DNA of 64,000 nt. It comes from Hygrocybe punicea. Taxonomy: Eukaryota; Basidiomycota; Agaricomycetes; Agaricales; Hygrophoraceae. How positions within the stretch are numbered: the stretch's first letter is position 1; each line of letters starts with the position of its first letter. The stretch lies in NCBI GenBank assembly GCA_963556145.1, contig OY744468.1, forward strand, positions 5,084,001 through 5,148,000. The letters are read 5' to 3'. The notes under the pieces were generated by a model, which was not told the DNA's origin, made no database searches, and worked only from the letters and a program-made list of their open reading frames with translations. The position numbers and the translations under genes were made by a program. Below are positions 21,169-32,736 of the stretch, one piece after another.

Positions 21169-22363
21169 ATGCCTCATAAAGCTCCCCTTATGCCTGCCCA
21201 GCGCTTATATTCTCGGGATCTCAAGCGTGCTGTAATCCATCAAGCCTACACTCTGGGTAGCAGCTCCATGGCTATTGCTATTTCACTCAACATGCCACTT
21301 CAAGTCGTTCAATGAGTGCGGAAGCTCTGGGGTGAAATTGGGGAGGTGTGCAGATATAGACAGCAGTTGGGGAGAGTGCCCTGATGACCCCAGATCACAT
21401 TGATGTCAGCTAAATGTTCACTCCTTGATAGAATGCTAACGAGTATCCAGTTCTTGCTTGCATTGCTTGGAACACAGCCTGGACATCTTTCTCGATGAAA
21501 TTCAAGAACAACTGCTCAATTTGCATGACCTCGATATCTCCTTGGCAACTATTAGGCATACATTGAAGTGGCTTGGCATTAGTTCCAAAAAGGTGAAACT
21601 TTCTCCCTCACATCGTGCTGTGTTGTAATCCAACTTCCCAGCTCTCTAAGGTTGCTTCTGAGTGGTGTGAACATGCCCGCCGTGAGTTTGTGCTGCAAAT
21701 TGGCCATGAACCTGTTGGATGGCTCATCTGCACTGATGAAAGTGCTGTCAACATCTTGACATCGTATCGCGACAATGGATGGGCATACACAGGAGTTTGT
21801 GCCAGAAAGAGATGTAATTTTGTTCGAGGCTTGCGGTACATTCATTCTGCTGCCTTGTCAAACTGATCTGACATTTCTAATAACTAGATACTCTCTGTTA
21901 CCTGCGCTCACCGTCACGGCATCATCTATAGCCACATAAAACTTGGTGGATACAAGGGAGACAAGTTTTTGGAATGGCTGGAAGGTCTGTTACTCGTTAT
22001 GAACCATACCCTGGTCCCAACAGTGTCCTCATTCTTGACAACTGGTGGATTCACCATGTCCCTGGTGTGGAGGACATGTGTGCCGCAAGGCAAGCATCAC
22101 TACAATTTATGTTTCACCTAGCTAATCACACATCTGCCAGGGGTGTTTGACTTATTTATCTTCCACCCTATTCTCCTGACATGAACCCAATCGAAGAGTC
22201 TTTCTCATTTGTCAAGCAGTACATTCATCGTCATGGCTTACAGTTTCGCAATGCCATTGAATTTGGTAACCTGGCCGATCCATACCTGTTTCTTTATGCC
22301 ACATTAGAAGCCATCACCACCAGCAAGTGTAGATTGTGGTTCCATCATTCTGGTTATATCTAG
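21169..22363 (+). pseudogene. Tc1/mariner transposase (DDE), broken
   Basis: The start is the ATG at 21169, just inside the TIR (MPHKAPLMPAQRLYSRDLKR). A helix-turn-helix follows (SSSMAIAISLNM), then an in-frame TGA at about 21313 where Arg is expected. Next come EHSLDIFLDEIQEQLL and LATIRHTLKWLG, the second DNA-binding region. The catalytic part reads GWLICTDESAVN (first Asp), then VLILDNWWIHH in a shifted frame (second Asp). Last is YLPPYSPDMNPIEESF with the PDxNPIE box. The transposase would cut at TA sites. At least one frameshift (about 22015) and one or two short introns are inferred. Not functional as read. Confidence 0.85.
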
Positions 22364-23078
22364 CTGTTGTTCTGTAGTTCCTATGTACCTTGTACCCCTG
22401 GTTCCTCAATAAATTCCTGCAGGCCAGTTTGACAAACTTGTTGTATTCTATGCTAAGTCAAAAGTATCTAATCCAGGCACCTCCGCTTCCCATTTGCCCT
22501 GTCGATGCATTTTTGTTCTGCCCTAATCTCCTTCAGCCAAAAATAAAGCATTTCCCAATGTCATTTTGAAGTTGGTTACAAGTTCCTAGCTACTGATCAG
22601 TAAGATGTCATCAATGTTGTAGAAATCAGCATCAGTGAATGCATTGATATATCGGGTAAGTAAATGATGATGGTGTTGCACATCGAGAGCCTGAAGGAAT
22701 GTTGATATCGCTGGGTAAATGCTTGGTGCAGCACCATCGGGTGGATCACTGGAGGGCAAGTTGTCAGGCACTGGCATCGTGGATGGTATGACTTTTGCCG
22801 AAGATGCTGGCATCTCATCCCACTCCAAGCATTCACCATCATGAATGGCCAAGCCCAAGGAGGCGGGCACATTTCATTTGAAGGCATTGGTGGCGAAGGA
22901 TGAGAATCGATACTTGATTTGTGACTGGTATGACCTGAGAAATCCACGAAGAGTGAACTCTTTGGAGGGCTATGTAGCGTGACACTGTGTGTGCCAGAAG
23001 CCTACAGTGGTCAGAGCCAATGAGAAGACAAGGATCAAGAGAATACTTACCAGAGCAACTGCCCAGCCCCGTTTGATA

Positions 23079-23766
23079 TGCACTCAGCCATCCTGAGCTC
23101 CAATTTTATATATTTTGCAATTCCTTGCGATTTGATGCAACTTACCACTCTTTGACCTTCTGATCGCATCGCGACTATTGCGATCNNNNNNNNNNNNNNN
23201 NNNNNNNNNNNNNNNNNNNNNNNNNNNNNNNNNNNNNNNNNNNNNNNNNNNNNNNNNNNNNNNNNNNNNNNNNNNNNNNNNNNNNAAGTGCTGCGATCAA
23301 AACTGGAGTGGTGCGATCAAAATTGAAGAGTTGCAATAAAATCAAAAGTCGCAGTGAGATCGAAGGGTCGGACAGTGAGAGAACATGATGGAATGTGAAG
23401 AGAATGGAACTAGGGTGAAGGGGAAGCTCTGAGACGAAGGGGGAACGATGGTCTATCTTGATTCTTTGGGGGTTCTCTGTCTAGTGGCTCATACAGGCAG
23501 GTATATAAGCTGTCAGGACAAAGGAAGAGAGATGAAAGGATGATACTAAAAGGAGATATGTGAGATAAAGGGCATATAGAAGAAAGGATAGGTAGGGAGA
23601 ACGATAAATGAATATAGAGAACAAAGAGAACAAAGGAAATACTTTGAAGTGCAATAACTAAATATCTCCGAAGTCGCAGAAGATCGCAATAGTCACGTGG
23701 TAAGTTGCATCAAATCGCAAGGAATTGCAAAATATATAAAATCGGAGCTCAGGATGGCTGAGTGCG
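23079..23766. mobile_element. Inverted-repeat element (MITE-like) inserted in the accessory gene
   Basis: Outer arms of about 70-80 bp (GCACTCAGCCATCCTGAG outward ends, containing GATTTGATGCAACTTACCAC) are inverse copies. TA lies on each side (23077-23078, 23767-23768). Inside are degenerate GCGATCAAAAT-type repeats and the 100-N gap. Confidence 0.65.
23186..23285. other. Assembly gap (100 N)
   Basis: Exactly 100 Ns, a conventional unknown-length scaffold gap. It falls inside an inverted repeat with GCGATC repeats, a typical place for assembly failure. True length is unknown. Confidence 1.
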
Positions 23767-24898
23767 TATCATCATCGTTGTCCAAATGTCATGGCAACTT
23801 GGACACCATGTCGATTGATCTTGCAGAACTTGCAGGGTCCACATTTTTGACATTCAGAGAGCTTCTTGTTGAGCTGGGCCATGCACATCTTCTCCCATTC
23901 TGCAATCCCACCATTTTCTTGCACATCACTTAGATCGTTGTTATCAAGGTCAAGTAAAATAGGCTGTGCTTTTCTCCCCTTGCCAGTGGTCGTCCTGGTT
24001 GTTTTGCTGTGAGCAAGTAAGGAAGCCAGATACTAGGCCATGCAGCATTAGTAACCAAAGCAATACATTGTACATCCATACCTGTTCAGGAACAATGATT
24101 GAGACAGAGACAGTTGCAGCTTTTGCAGCTTTAGACTTCTTCACATGTGCACCAATGACATCCTCAATCAAACCCGACCAGTCATCCTGAGGCCAAACTT
24201 ATAGCCAAGGACTTGATGGTTGCCATTGAGAGCTTGTATGAAATTGTTGGCTTGCATCCCAGTGAGAGGCATCCAAGAGCTTCATATATAATCTCCAAAG
24301 CATCCACTAGGCTATCAGTCACAGACATATTGCAACACTGAGCACCCAAGTCAGTTGGAATGAGAATGGAGAACTCTGAAAACATAGCATTATCAGTTTT
24401 CATGAAGGACTCAGATGTGGGGACTCACTTAGCACCCCAGCTGGCTTGTTTTCTTCCTTGGGTTCAGGAGAAGAGGCACTCTTCAAAGGCCATCCACACT
24501 TTCTGGTGAAAGCAGGTGGTAACTGTGATGTAACACTAGCATCAGATAAGTAATTAGGATCATCTTGGGGTGATTTGGTAGGTGAGTCAGTAGCATCAAT
24601 AGTTGCTGCCTTAGCAGCCGAGATTTTGGGTTTGGCAACCTTGCGCTTTGCCTTTGCCTTGGGCATGGTGGTCGTGACAAGAGTGCCGGATACCGCGTTT
24701 GGCCAGATGTGAAAAATAACGAATCCAAAAATTCTAAAGAGATGGGCACCTGCAGGCAGCCCAGGAGAATACACTGCTATAGATATCTAAGTAATCCAAC
24801 TGATATTGACCATGCTATAGCCAATTTACTCCCCATGTATTTTATTATTCAAAAAAAGGAAATTCTCACGCGTGCCTTAGGTTCTGCAAATGGCTGTA

Positions 24899-25022
24899 AT
24901 ATGCAGCATGATTGTGCAACCTCTATGTGCAATGAGACCACAAGGACACAGGTCTGCCAAGAGTGGCACGAAACCACAAGAACACGGCTCATGGTTTCTC
25001 ACTCCCCAACAAATCGATATAT
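24899..25022 (+). pseudogene. CMC/Plavaka-group transposase, near-C-terminal fragment
   Basis: The frame reads NMQHDCATSMC, then TTRTRLMVSHSPTNRYI. It matches the family's QHxC ... C ... TxRTxxxxxHxPT block that precedes the C-terminus. It is cut by the hAT-like element starting at 25023, and no continuation was found on that element's far side. Confidence 0.6.
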
Positions 25023-25255
25023 TAGTGTTGCCGTAGTTCGGTTCCGAACCTAGCCAAACCTAGTGAACGCCATGGGTAACCCACGGGTTTTCTGAGCATA
25101 CCCATGCCCATACCCGTGGAAACCCGCACCTGCCTGGGGGGTACGGGTTATGCTGCGGGTAACTGAACTTCACACCCATACCCGCAAGAACCCGTACCCG
25201 CCGGGGGTAACCCGTGGGTCTCACCCACTCATCGCCCTGCCCACATCACCATTTG

Positions 25256-25308
25256 ACCTCGCAACAACGGACGTGCGTCAATTGACGCAATGCCGGTGGA
25301 TGCGAGGT
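25256..25308. repeat. Central dyad, copy 5
   Basis: ACCTCGCAAC ... GTGCGTCAATTGACGCA ... GATGCGAGGT, 195 bp from the left end of element 25061-26061. Confidence 0.8.
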
Positions 25309-25469
25309 GAAGGGGGTGGTGGTCTTCAGGCACTCTGGCCCATCGCGGACCAGTATGCAGGGGGCCTGGGATGAGTCTTGAGCCCCGGAAATGGGAGCGC
25401 AGGTATAGCCCATGCTCCCGTTGTCCTTCGTGGTGCTGTTGTCCTTCTTGGTGCCAGTCCTTGGTGCCT

Positions 25470-25524
25470 ACCTCGCAAATGACATCTACATGTCAGTCGA
25501 CGCGTCACGGCGCGTTCGCGAGGT
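25470..25524. repeat. Central dyad, copy 6 (degenerate centre)
   Basis: ACCTCGCAAA ... CATGTCAGTCGACGCG ... TTCGCGAGGT. The arms are conserved while the inner AATT is changed. Confidence 0.65.
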
Positions 25525-26605
25525 ATTGTGGCAGCCTGTGTATTCAAGGATTAGCGTGGATGACGGGACGGGGACACATACCGAGAGGCCGGGCGGTGGG
25601 CACACCACCCACCTGGCCACTGCCCTCATTCACGGTTGTCCACCTTGCGCCCCAGTTGCGTTGGTGTTCTCGGTGGTTGTGGTAATGGTCGTGGCCATGG
25701 TCATGGCCATGGTTGTTATCGTCGTCGCCATCATTGTGGCTGTTGCCATTGTCATTCACCTGCCACCATCCTTGTTTTCGTCCTCGTTTTGATTCACATA
25801 GTTATGTTTTACCTGTCAGATTCATTAGAATAATATAAAAAACTCAATGAAAAAGAGAAACTTACCTTTAGGAACCAGGTGTCACCTGGTCTCTGCTGGT
25901 GTTGGTTGAGCGACGCGTTGAAACCACGTGACTTAAAAGTCATGGGTAACCCGTTGTGGGTACGGGTATAGCCACAGGTCACAAAAGTGTGATGCGGACC
26001 CGAACCTGTGGCTTACCCGTGGCAAAACCTGTGGGTTTACCCATACCCATGCCATTCACTAGCTGAACCCGGTTCAAACCCCGAACAAAACCCTAGGTTC
26101 AATCTAAGTTCAGCCGAGTGCTGAACCGGACCGCGGGTTCAGTTCCAGGTTTGGAGGCCTGCTGGATTTCCTGAACAGCTCCAAACCGCTGTAGAGGGTC
26201 CTCGACCCTCTGAGGCCGTAAACTCGATATCTCACGAATCCGCTCGAACCCGACGTCTCTAGCAATCCACACTCAAACCTGACGCAACCCGACGCAACCC
26301 GATGCATACTGACTAGCATGGCCGCTCACGTACCTGGTTGGTCCATCTCCTAAACTCATGGAACTTCAAATATCAAAGATAGATCTCATCGGACTGGGAT
26401 CCCGACATCGGACTTGCCTTATTCACGCCTAGCGTCTCCCTTATGGAGATATAGTAAAGTATATGGCTTATTCTATTTGGCACCCCGGGGAGCCACTTAG
26501 TCATCCAGGCACAATCGGAGATTGGGGGCGCTTTCGATGTCATGGTGCCCCCACCGATCTCAATCTCATATCATATCTGGAATCTTATCACATGCAGCTG
26601 TACAA

Positions 26606-28430
26606 AAGGCTAGGCACGTTCGGGTTAACCCGCGGTTTTGCCTAAAGGTCGGGTACGGGGTAGCGCATCAACAACGATGACGTCAACATGGTGCCCACCA
26701 AGGGGCTGGCTTGGCAACAGTGCTGGTGATGACCTACGGCTGCGAGGATACAAAACCAGGACGGCGATGGTGGCGACCCAGAAGCTGGCAACCGCTCCCA
26801 GTTCAACCCGTCAATTCTCACCTTGGCCCTCAGCTTTCTGATTCTGCAGCAAACCAACACCCACTCGCTGTCCTGGGCCCACAAAGTCTTTTTCAAGTAC
26901 CGGATCGTCCAAGTCATCCGACCTGGACTTCCGCTGACCCCACAACTCACAATGATCCTTTTATGCATATCCCACACCACCCAGCAAAACTCTCTCTTCT
27001 GAATCCCTGCTCTCTAGTACATGCACGCATTCTCCCACTCTCTCGCCCATAGGGCTCCCCCCACCACTCGCACCAGGGTCCGCTGGCAACCCTATAGTGC
27101 TCTGCCTGCTTCTCTCCCCTCTCGCTCGCCTCCCGTGTCTTACTTGAATACCCCAGCATCTTCTGCCTCCTCTTTACCCCTCTCTACCACATCGAAATCG
27201 GACGATGCGAGCGGGCCCTGGGCGATGCTCTCGAGTGGTGGCTTTGGGTTGGAAAAACACCACTACCATCGCCAGCGGCCTCCACATCAGCACCGAACGT
27301 CGTCATACGGACTGTCGTCAGATGTCACAGTGACAGCGATCTGATGGCAGTTTCCAAATTGACGAAGAGACTACAGACGGAACCGCATATCATTGACCTT
27401 CTGTCTTCAACCACGCTCAGCGTGAGAGGCCTCGCACGTCATGCAACGCTTCCAGTGAGTGGATTAGCGGAACAGATACCATCGTCTATGACGATGCAAT
27501 ACTCTCAATCCCTGAAACCAAGAGAACCTCCCCTCGAAGCACCATCAACGGGATATGACACGATGACGACCATGACACCGATGCGTACGACAATGATGAC
27601 TGGCCCCCCGATATATACTCCGGTGAATGCGGAACAATTCGGCTCAAGTCCAAACAATGTGGTGACACCAACACTGACTTTTTCTCCTTCGTCGACCGAA
27701 TCTTCAGATGGGGATCGCACGATTCACATGGCGAGCTTCATCGATGAACCTACCGGTACGTTTGGCGCAAATGGCTGCTTTGTTCTTGCAAACGAGAACT
27801 TCAAGGTGTCACCACCTATCGGGGAGAGGGTTTCCGCGTACCCCTATGGAACACCTTATGCCCCCACCAACCCCGCGATGCTCCAAAGCAAGTTCTTCTT
27901 TCTTCCACACCCAAATGTAGTCAACCTGGACTTCTGCTGATGAACCTATCATGCATATCCCGCACCGCCCAGCAAAACTCCCTCTCTTCTGAATCCCTGC
28001 TCTCTAGTTCACCCCTCCTAAAACCTGGACCTGATAACCCACCACCGCGACAGCATGGGAAGGTTGAAGGGCGTGGCTGCCGTACATTTTCAGAGAAAAG
28101 GAACAATCAGCTAAGTGCCTCTGCTTTCCCCTTGCGATGCCATCATTTTTCATCCTCCGCTGACACAGAAAATCTCGAAATCCTTTGCAACAAGGTTCCT
28201 GACCTTTACAGCGAGGTTGTGGGATCACGGCCCCATCATCTCGCTCACGGACCCCCTCGGCCCCTTGTTCTCTACCCACAGCCAAAAGCCGTGGCTTAGC
28301 AAATGCCTCATCCCAGTCACCTCACGAACACAAACGGCCACGTCAATTGACGTGCATCCAATGTTCGTGAGGTGAATATTGGGCATTTGCCCTTGCCTGT
28401 TCTGCCCCAGTCCCCTCATGAACACAATCG
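26606..28430 (+). other. MULE 5' region: unidentified open frames and a duplicated 85-bp block
   Basis: A block with CCTGGACTTCYGCTGA and CCCAGCAAAACTC ... CCTGCTCTCTAG appears at 26925-27015 and again at 27925-28015. Open frame 27344-27940 (198 codons) and an overlapping frame giving DFFSFVDRIFRWGSHDS near 27675 have no family I know. A short ACGGGTA-type scrap lies at 26610-26660. This may be captured host DNA or the element's own first gene. Confidence 0.4.
28319..28373. repeat. Central dyad, copy 7, inside the MULE
   Basis: ACCTCACGAAC ... CCACGTCAATTGACGTG ... GTTCGTGAGGT. Unlike the other copies, no hAT-like element borders were seen around it. The MULE may therefore have acquired the dyad alone or in a decayed fragment. 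Confidence 0.8.
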
Positions 28431-29178
28431 AATCGGATCAAGACTGGAACAATTTTGCGTGTGCCTATTAGATCCGGATGGATGAACAATAGCTGTCAGG
28501 TACACATCAAATTGCTGACCAGTGTGAAAAGCATATTGGAGTGCTGGATCTCAAGGCACTCAACCAGAAACGAAGAAAATTTTCAGTGTAACACCAAGTC
28601 TATCGATCAACCGTTTTGGGAGACAATTGGGCAAGATCCTACTGGCTGCGGCTGCACAGAACGGGGATCACAGACCACAAATTGAGGAACTCATCGGTTG
28701 TTGTATGATTTGAACCGATTGGTGGGACTCATTCACCGTCATCACACTAATTCACTGTCATCACACTAATTCACCGTCATCGCACTAGTACTAATGGGTG
28801 TAGAGCAATGGCATACGGTGTCGGATCAAGGGATTCATGGAATAGCAAAAATGGGTATCATGCTTCCAAATCAAGTTCTGTATACAGCTAACATGCGCTA
28901 ACAATTCACTTCTGACAAGGAAGGGCCCTCCGCTATCCACACCATTTCTACGCTGTGAATGTCGTTGGATTGGGTCAATGCTGATGGTGCTGCCGATCTT
29001 ACTTTAGGGGCTGTACTGATGCTCAATCTCGGGGAATGCAGATTTTGACTCAGATCAAGTAGCCCTCTTTCGATCTAGTGCAGTTCTCTCTTGGCCAGCG
29101 AGAGCTCGCAGATGCAGCCGGGCATATATTAGGTCCATTGGGTGTCCGTCTGTACCCCTGTCGAGCATTCCAAAAGTC
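28431..29178 (+). other. No supportable gene
   Basis: AT-balanced sequence between the dyad and the protease gene. A short tandem of TTCACYGTCATCRCACTA (about 28735-28785) is the only structure seen. It probably includes the promoter and leader of the protease gene. Confidence 0.4.
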
Positions 29179-30455
29179 ATGGGCGGCGGGGACGCAAGTG
29201 AGGACTCGGATGGCTCAGACTTCCTTGTCTTTCCTTCGCTTGGTTCATCTACTGGTTTTACAGCATATGAGTCGTCTACTGCTGATGTTCCTTTTTCCTC
29301 AGATGCTCTGGCAACACTCACCATCCAGGAATCATTTGACCTTCTAGCAAAGTTCCCCGCTATTCTGCCTGACAACAGCCTTCGTCTCATCGGTTGGTCT
29401 CAGACAACCCCTGCAGCCGACCATTTCCCAAGCCACTTGTTCCCTTCTCTGAAAGACATCCGAAAGTTTCTTGGCAACCAGCCGGAAAGGTTTTCTCAAG
29501 GTTACCGAGCCGTTGTTGTTGAGGTTCAAGGCAAGTTCTCCACCTCACATGCTATCCATGTGTTGACCCAGTTTGGGATACAGGCGTTGTCCATACGGTT
29601 CATTTTCGCACCACTCGGCAATGGTCCAATGCACTGTTATTCCGTAACCACACCTCCAAATTGTCGGATATCATTGGAACTATTCGTGAACACCAATTAT
29701 TGGATCCTGACACTTTCGAGGCATTGCTTCAATGCAAAGCTGATGCCGAGCTCAATGGCTTTCCCATTGATATAGATGTTCCACAGTTGTGTGCGTTGCA
29801 TGAGCTCCTCAATGACAACTGGCTTGGGGAGCGTATTCTTGATGTGTGTAGCCATCTTGTCGCACTCGAACTTCAGTCGCCCAATTCGGAACAAATGAAT
29901 TGCCCAATCTCATTGATCCTTCCGTCCATATTCGACACGCAACTCACTAACGCGTACAATGCGAAATGTCTATCCAAGACGTTGAAGGAACTCCGAGACT
30001 CCTTGCTTGCCGATCTTCCTGACTATATGGCGTATATTTTCAACAAGAAAGGTGTGCACTGGGCACCTTGTATCGTTTCAATGAAGGAACTTGTCGTCTA
30101 TCAGGGCGATTCGCTTCGCTGGGCAGCCGATGAAACTGCACTGGCAAAACTGCAGTGGTTTTTGGCCGACATCACCGACACCCAAGGCCAATGGACAGAA
30201 AAGGTACTTCCCACGCCAGAACAAGGGAAAGACAGCGGGTCGTGTGGGATCATTGCCTTGAACGTCATTCACACATTCATTGATCCAAGTGTGCCATTAT
30301 GGCGCCAGGAAGACGCAAGTACTTTTCGTCGGAACTGGTTGACCAAACTCCTGCTGTTTCATCTAGCATCACTGCGCGAGGTTGACAAGGTTAGTGTTTA
30401 CGCAATGCCGGAACATTCACCTGAAGCATTTCCTCCAATAGAGCCCACCTCCTGA
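29179..30455 (+). CDS. Ulp1-like (C48 family) SUMO-protease-type cysteine peptidase of the MULE
   Basis: The start is the ATG at 29179 (MGGGDASEDSDGSDFL), after an acidic head. A 41-bp GC-AG intron (29531-29571) restores one frame, giving EVQ then VWDTGVVHTVHFRTTRQWSN. The C-terminal peptidase domain has the triad His in GVHWAPCIV (30057), Asp in QGDSLRW (30108) and Cys in DSGSCGIIALN (30243). The family cleaves ubiquitin-like modifiers such as SUMO. In transposons it may process or stabilise the transposase, but that is inference. It ends 22 bp before the next ATG (30478), same strand, so the two may be one transcript. Catalytic residues are intact. Confidence 0.75.
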
Positions 30456-32736
30456 CGGACTCGCACGGCCTGAGCCTGTGGAAGACAGATCCAGCCTGAG
30501 TGGTGACTCAGATGATTCAAATTCAGACACCCTTCCCGGTCCTGGTCGCAAGCTTGCTGCAGTGGAAGATTCGTTGGTTGGCGCCTCCAGATCCCAGCGT
30601 CGCGCTCATACGCCACCCCAGCCGACATTCGATCCGACTGTGCCTCGTTCTCAAAGTGGTTCACCAAGCAAGGCACCAGATGCCCCTTTGGATCCACAGC
30701 GCCCACAAACGGGGATGATGTTTGAGACACTCGAGGGGGCAGTGCATTTCGTATATGAATATGAGCGACGACATGGGTACCAATGGAGAAAGGCAGAAAG
30801 TGTCCGGGATCGTGGAAAAGGTATGCCTTACGATCTCAGATGACTTGATTCTCATATTACCAGGGAAACTTCGGCGTCTGCGACTTCGATGCTCTAGCTC
30901 TCTAGAACGCCGTCCTCTGCGTGGACAGACGATTGATCCTGCAAATTATCGCCAAGGGAAAACAAAGCGCTGCTCATGCACAGCCCGTGTCAACATACGG
31001 TCTGCTGAATCAGGCCTTTTCCATTTTGCATATGTCGGCCTTGCTCATAATCATCCCGCAACTCAAGACGACCACCTTCCTGAATACCGGCCTCCATCCG
31101 AGCGCCAGAAAGAGTTGGTCCGCGAGCTTGTCCCCATCAAATCCCTTGGACGTGCCGACATCCACACTCTGTTGTTAGCACAGTTCCCCGATCACCCACT
31201 ATCTCTACGTCAGGTCACGAATATTCTTGATGATGCCAGAAGAGCGACCCGTAATGCTGTGCAGAGTCTTGGAGGAGACTTTGTCGCAATTGTCCAGAAA
31301 CTCACGGAACTCAAGAATGCTGATCACCGCTGGGTGTTCCAGGTCCAAATCGACGAATCGACCCGCCAATTCAAGAACATATTCTGGATGTCACCCACGC
31401 AGGTGACGGTCACACAGCGCTTCAGCGATGTCATCATTAATGATATCGCTATGGGCCGCAACCAGTATGGGCTTCTCCTAAATGTCTTCGTTGTCATCGA
31501 CCAATTCTTCTCATCTCGAAACATCGCTTACTCAATCCACACCAGCGAGACCGCTGATACACATGTATGGGCCCTAGATTGTCTGTTTGCAGTTCTCCCA
31601 CCATACCCTGATTGTGTCTTTTTCTCTGATGCCGACCTTGGGCTGGACCTTGCGATCTCTAGGCGACCGCCATCAGACATTGCGTTTCACGGTCGTTGTC
31701 TGAACCATCTTGATGGTAACATTATGAGAAAGATGGCCCAGATACTCGGGCCTCTTTGTCAATCCTTTCGTGAGGCGTTCTGGACTGTCTACTATTCAAT
31801 GTCACCTACCGCTCTCGAAGAAGCATGGGACGATCTGCTCACTAAGTTTCCTGCGGCAAGGCCGTACCTTGAGAATGAGATTTGGGCCGACCGGGAACGC
31901 TGGGCTTGGGCTTACATCGCAATACGCTTTACATGTGGCGTCCGCACCTCAGGCCGTGTTGAAGGAGAGAATCGTGTGAACAAGCTCTTAGGCAACTCGA
32001 AGACATCTGTGTATGAACTAGGAATGAAGCTCATACAGCATGCCGAAGCCCAAGGAGATCTTGAGGCTCTCTCTGTCCGAAAAGTGCGTGTACAACTTCT
32101 GTTGTGGAACACAGAACTGAGAAGCCGTTCAGACCGCACGTTCACGTCATCCAGGGCACACGGATTTGCTGTTCAGTCAGCCGATCGAACTACTTCGCTC
32201 TCATTGCTTGCCTTTTGCAGTACAAAAATCATATGAGCAGATGGAAGGTTCTGTATTCTACCTCGCACAACCTGTTTCTCACCAAGCAGAATCAGGCAAC
32301 TGGGTACGTGGTTTTACTCACCTCAAACTCAAAGCTCATTAGCCGGCAGAAAGAGTATGTGAGGCACAAACCGCCCGTGGCTCCTGATGAGGCTGAGAGG
32401 TTGATAAAGGAATCCGAGGTTGGTCATTCCATTCTCTGGTGTTCTCGCTCATCCGCTGACTCCCACACAGAGACTCCTCAATGACTTCGCGGAAAATACT
32501 TCGATTTCAGCAATGTACCTCTTAGAACTAGTTGAAAGACATGGTTGGACGTGTACGTCCGTTTTCCAGATCAGTCACTATGCGACTTCGGCTCTGCACC
32601 ATGTCGCTCTCCTGGAGACCGGACACTTCGTATGCGACTGCATGATGGTCACTAACCTAGGTATTCCGTGTCGGCACTTTTATGCCGTTCTCAGGATGCC
32701 CAACTCACTCGCTCACTTTCATCTGGGCCTCCTGAA

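Larger units (their letters stand above)
22586..24665 (-). pseudogene. Opposite-strand accessory gene of the mariner element: SAM-like protein of an unnamed mushroom family
   Basis: The start is at 24665 (MPKAKAKRKVAKPKISAAK), a basic AT-hook-like head. It is followed by a Ser/Pro/Glu linker. An exon at 24403-24182 reads FSILIPTDLGAQCCN ... ISYKLSMATIK. Then comes VIGAHVKKSKAAKAATVSV (24171-24080). A Cys cluster SECQKCGPCKFCKINRHG lies near 23850. Next is RGWAVAL-[intron]-ASGTHSVTLHSPPKS near 23030-22960. The last exon reads STFLQALDVQHHHH ... ADFYNIDDILLIS, a SAM-like fold pattern. I recognise this order from many anonymous Agaricomycete proteins; function unknown, likely DNA or protein binding. 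The exon between the Cys cluster and RGWAVAL is split by the inverted-repeat insertion 23079-23766. Confidence 0.6.
20922..24896 (+). mobile_element. Tc1/mariner-type element with ~190-bp TIRs and two opposed genes
   Basis: Terminal inverted repeats of about 190-200 bp (20922-21125 and 24695-24896) start CAGCCATTTGC. A TA dinucleotide lies on each side (20920-20921, 24897-24898). The left half carries a Tc1/mariner transposase (plus). The right half carries an unrelated protein gene on the minus strand, starting just inside the right TIR. It interrupts the CMC-like transposase frame, which resumes at 24899 as NMQHDCATSMC. A secondary insertion and an assembly gap lie inside. Confidence 0.88.
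1..25022 (+). mobile_element. Remains of a large CMC/Plavaka-group DNA transposon, torn apart by nested insertions
   Basis: Five collinear plus-strand stretches of one transposase (1259-1903, 4511-5167, 19693-19911, 20657-20830, 24899-25022) follow the residue order I know for a basidiomycete CMC-like transposase family. Everything between them is inserted DNA, most with visible target-site duplications. Neither terminus of the parent element was found: the left end may lie before the window, and the right end is lost at the hAT-like element starting at 25023. Stops and frameshifts show it is dead. The superfamily name is from memory and would need a profile search. Confidence 0.6.
25061..26061. 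mobile_element. hAT-like non-autonomous element, TAGTGAAYGSCATGGGTA family
   Basis: The left end is TAGTGAACGCCATGGGTA. The right end, reversed, is TAGTGAATGGCATGGGTA. The target duplication GCCAAACC (25053-25060) versus GCTGAACC (26062-26069) has decayed by two substitutions. Subterminal GGGTA/TACCC motifs are dense. It is 1001 bp and inserted in the TAGTGTTGCCG element. It contains two dyads and an intron-like minus-strand segment near 25795-25865. Confidence 0.85.
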
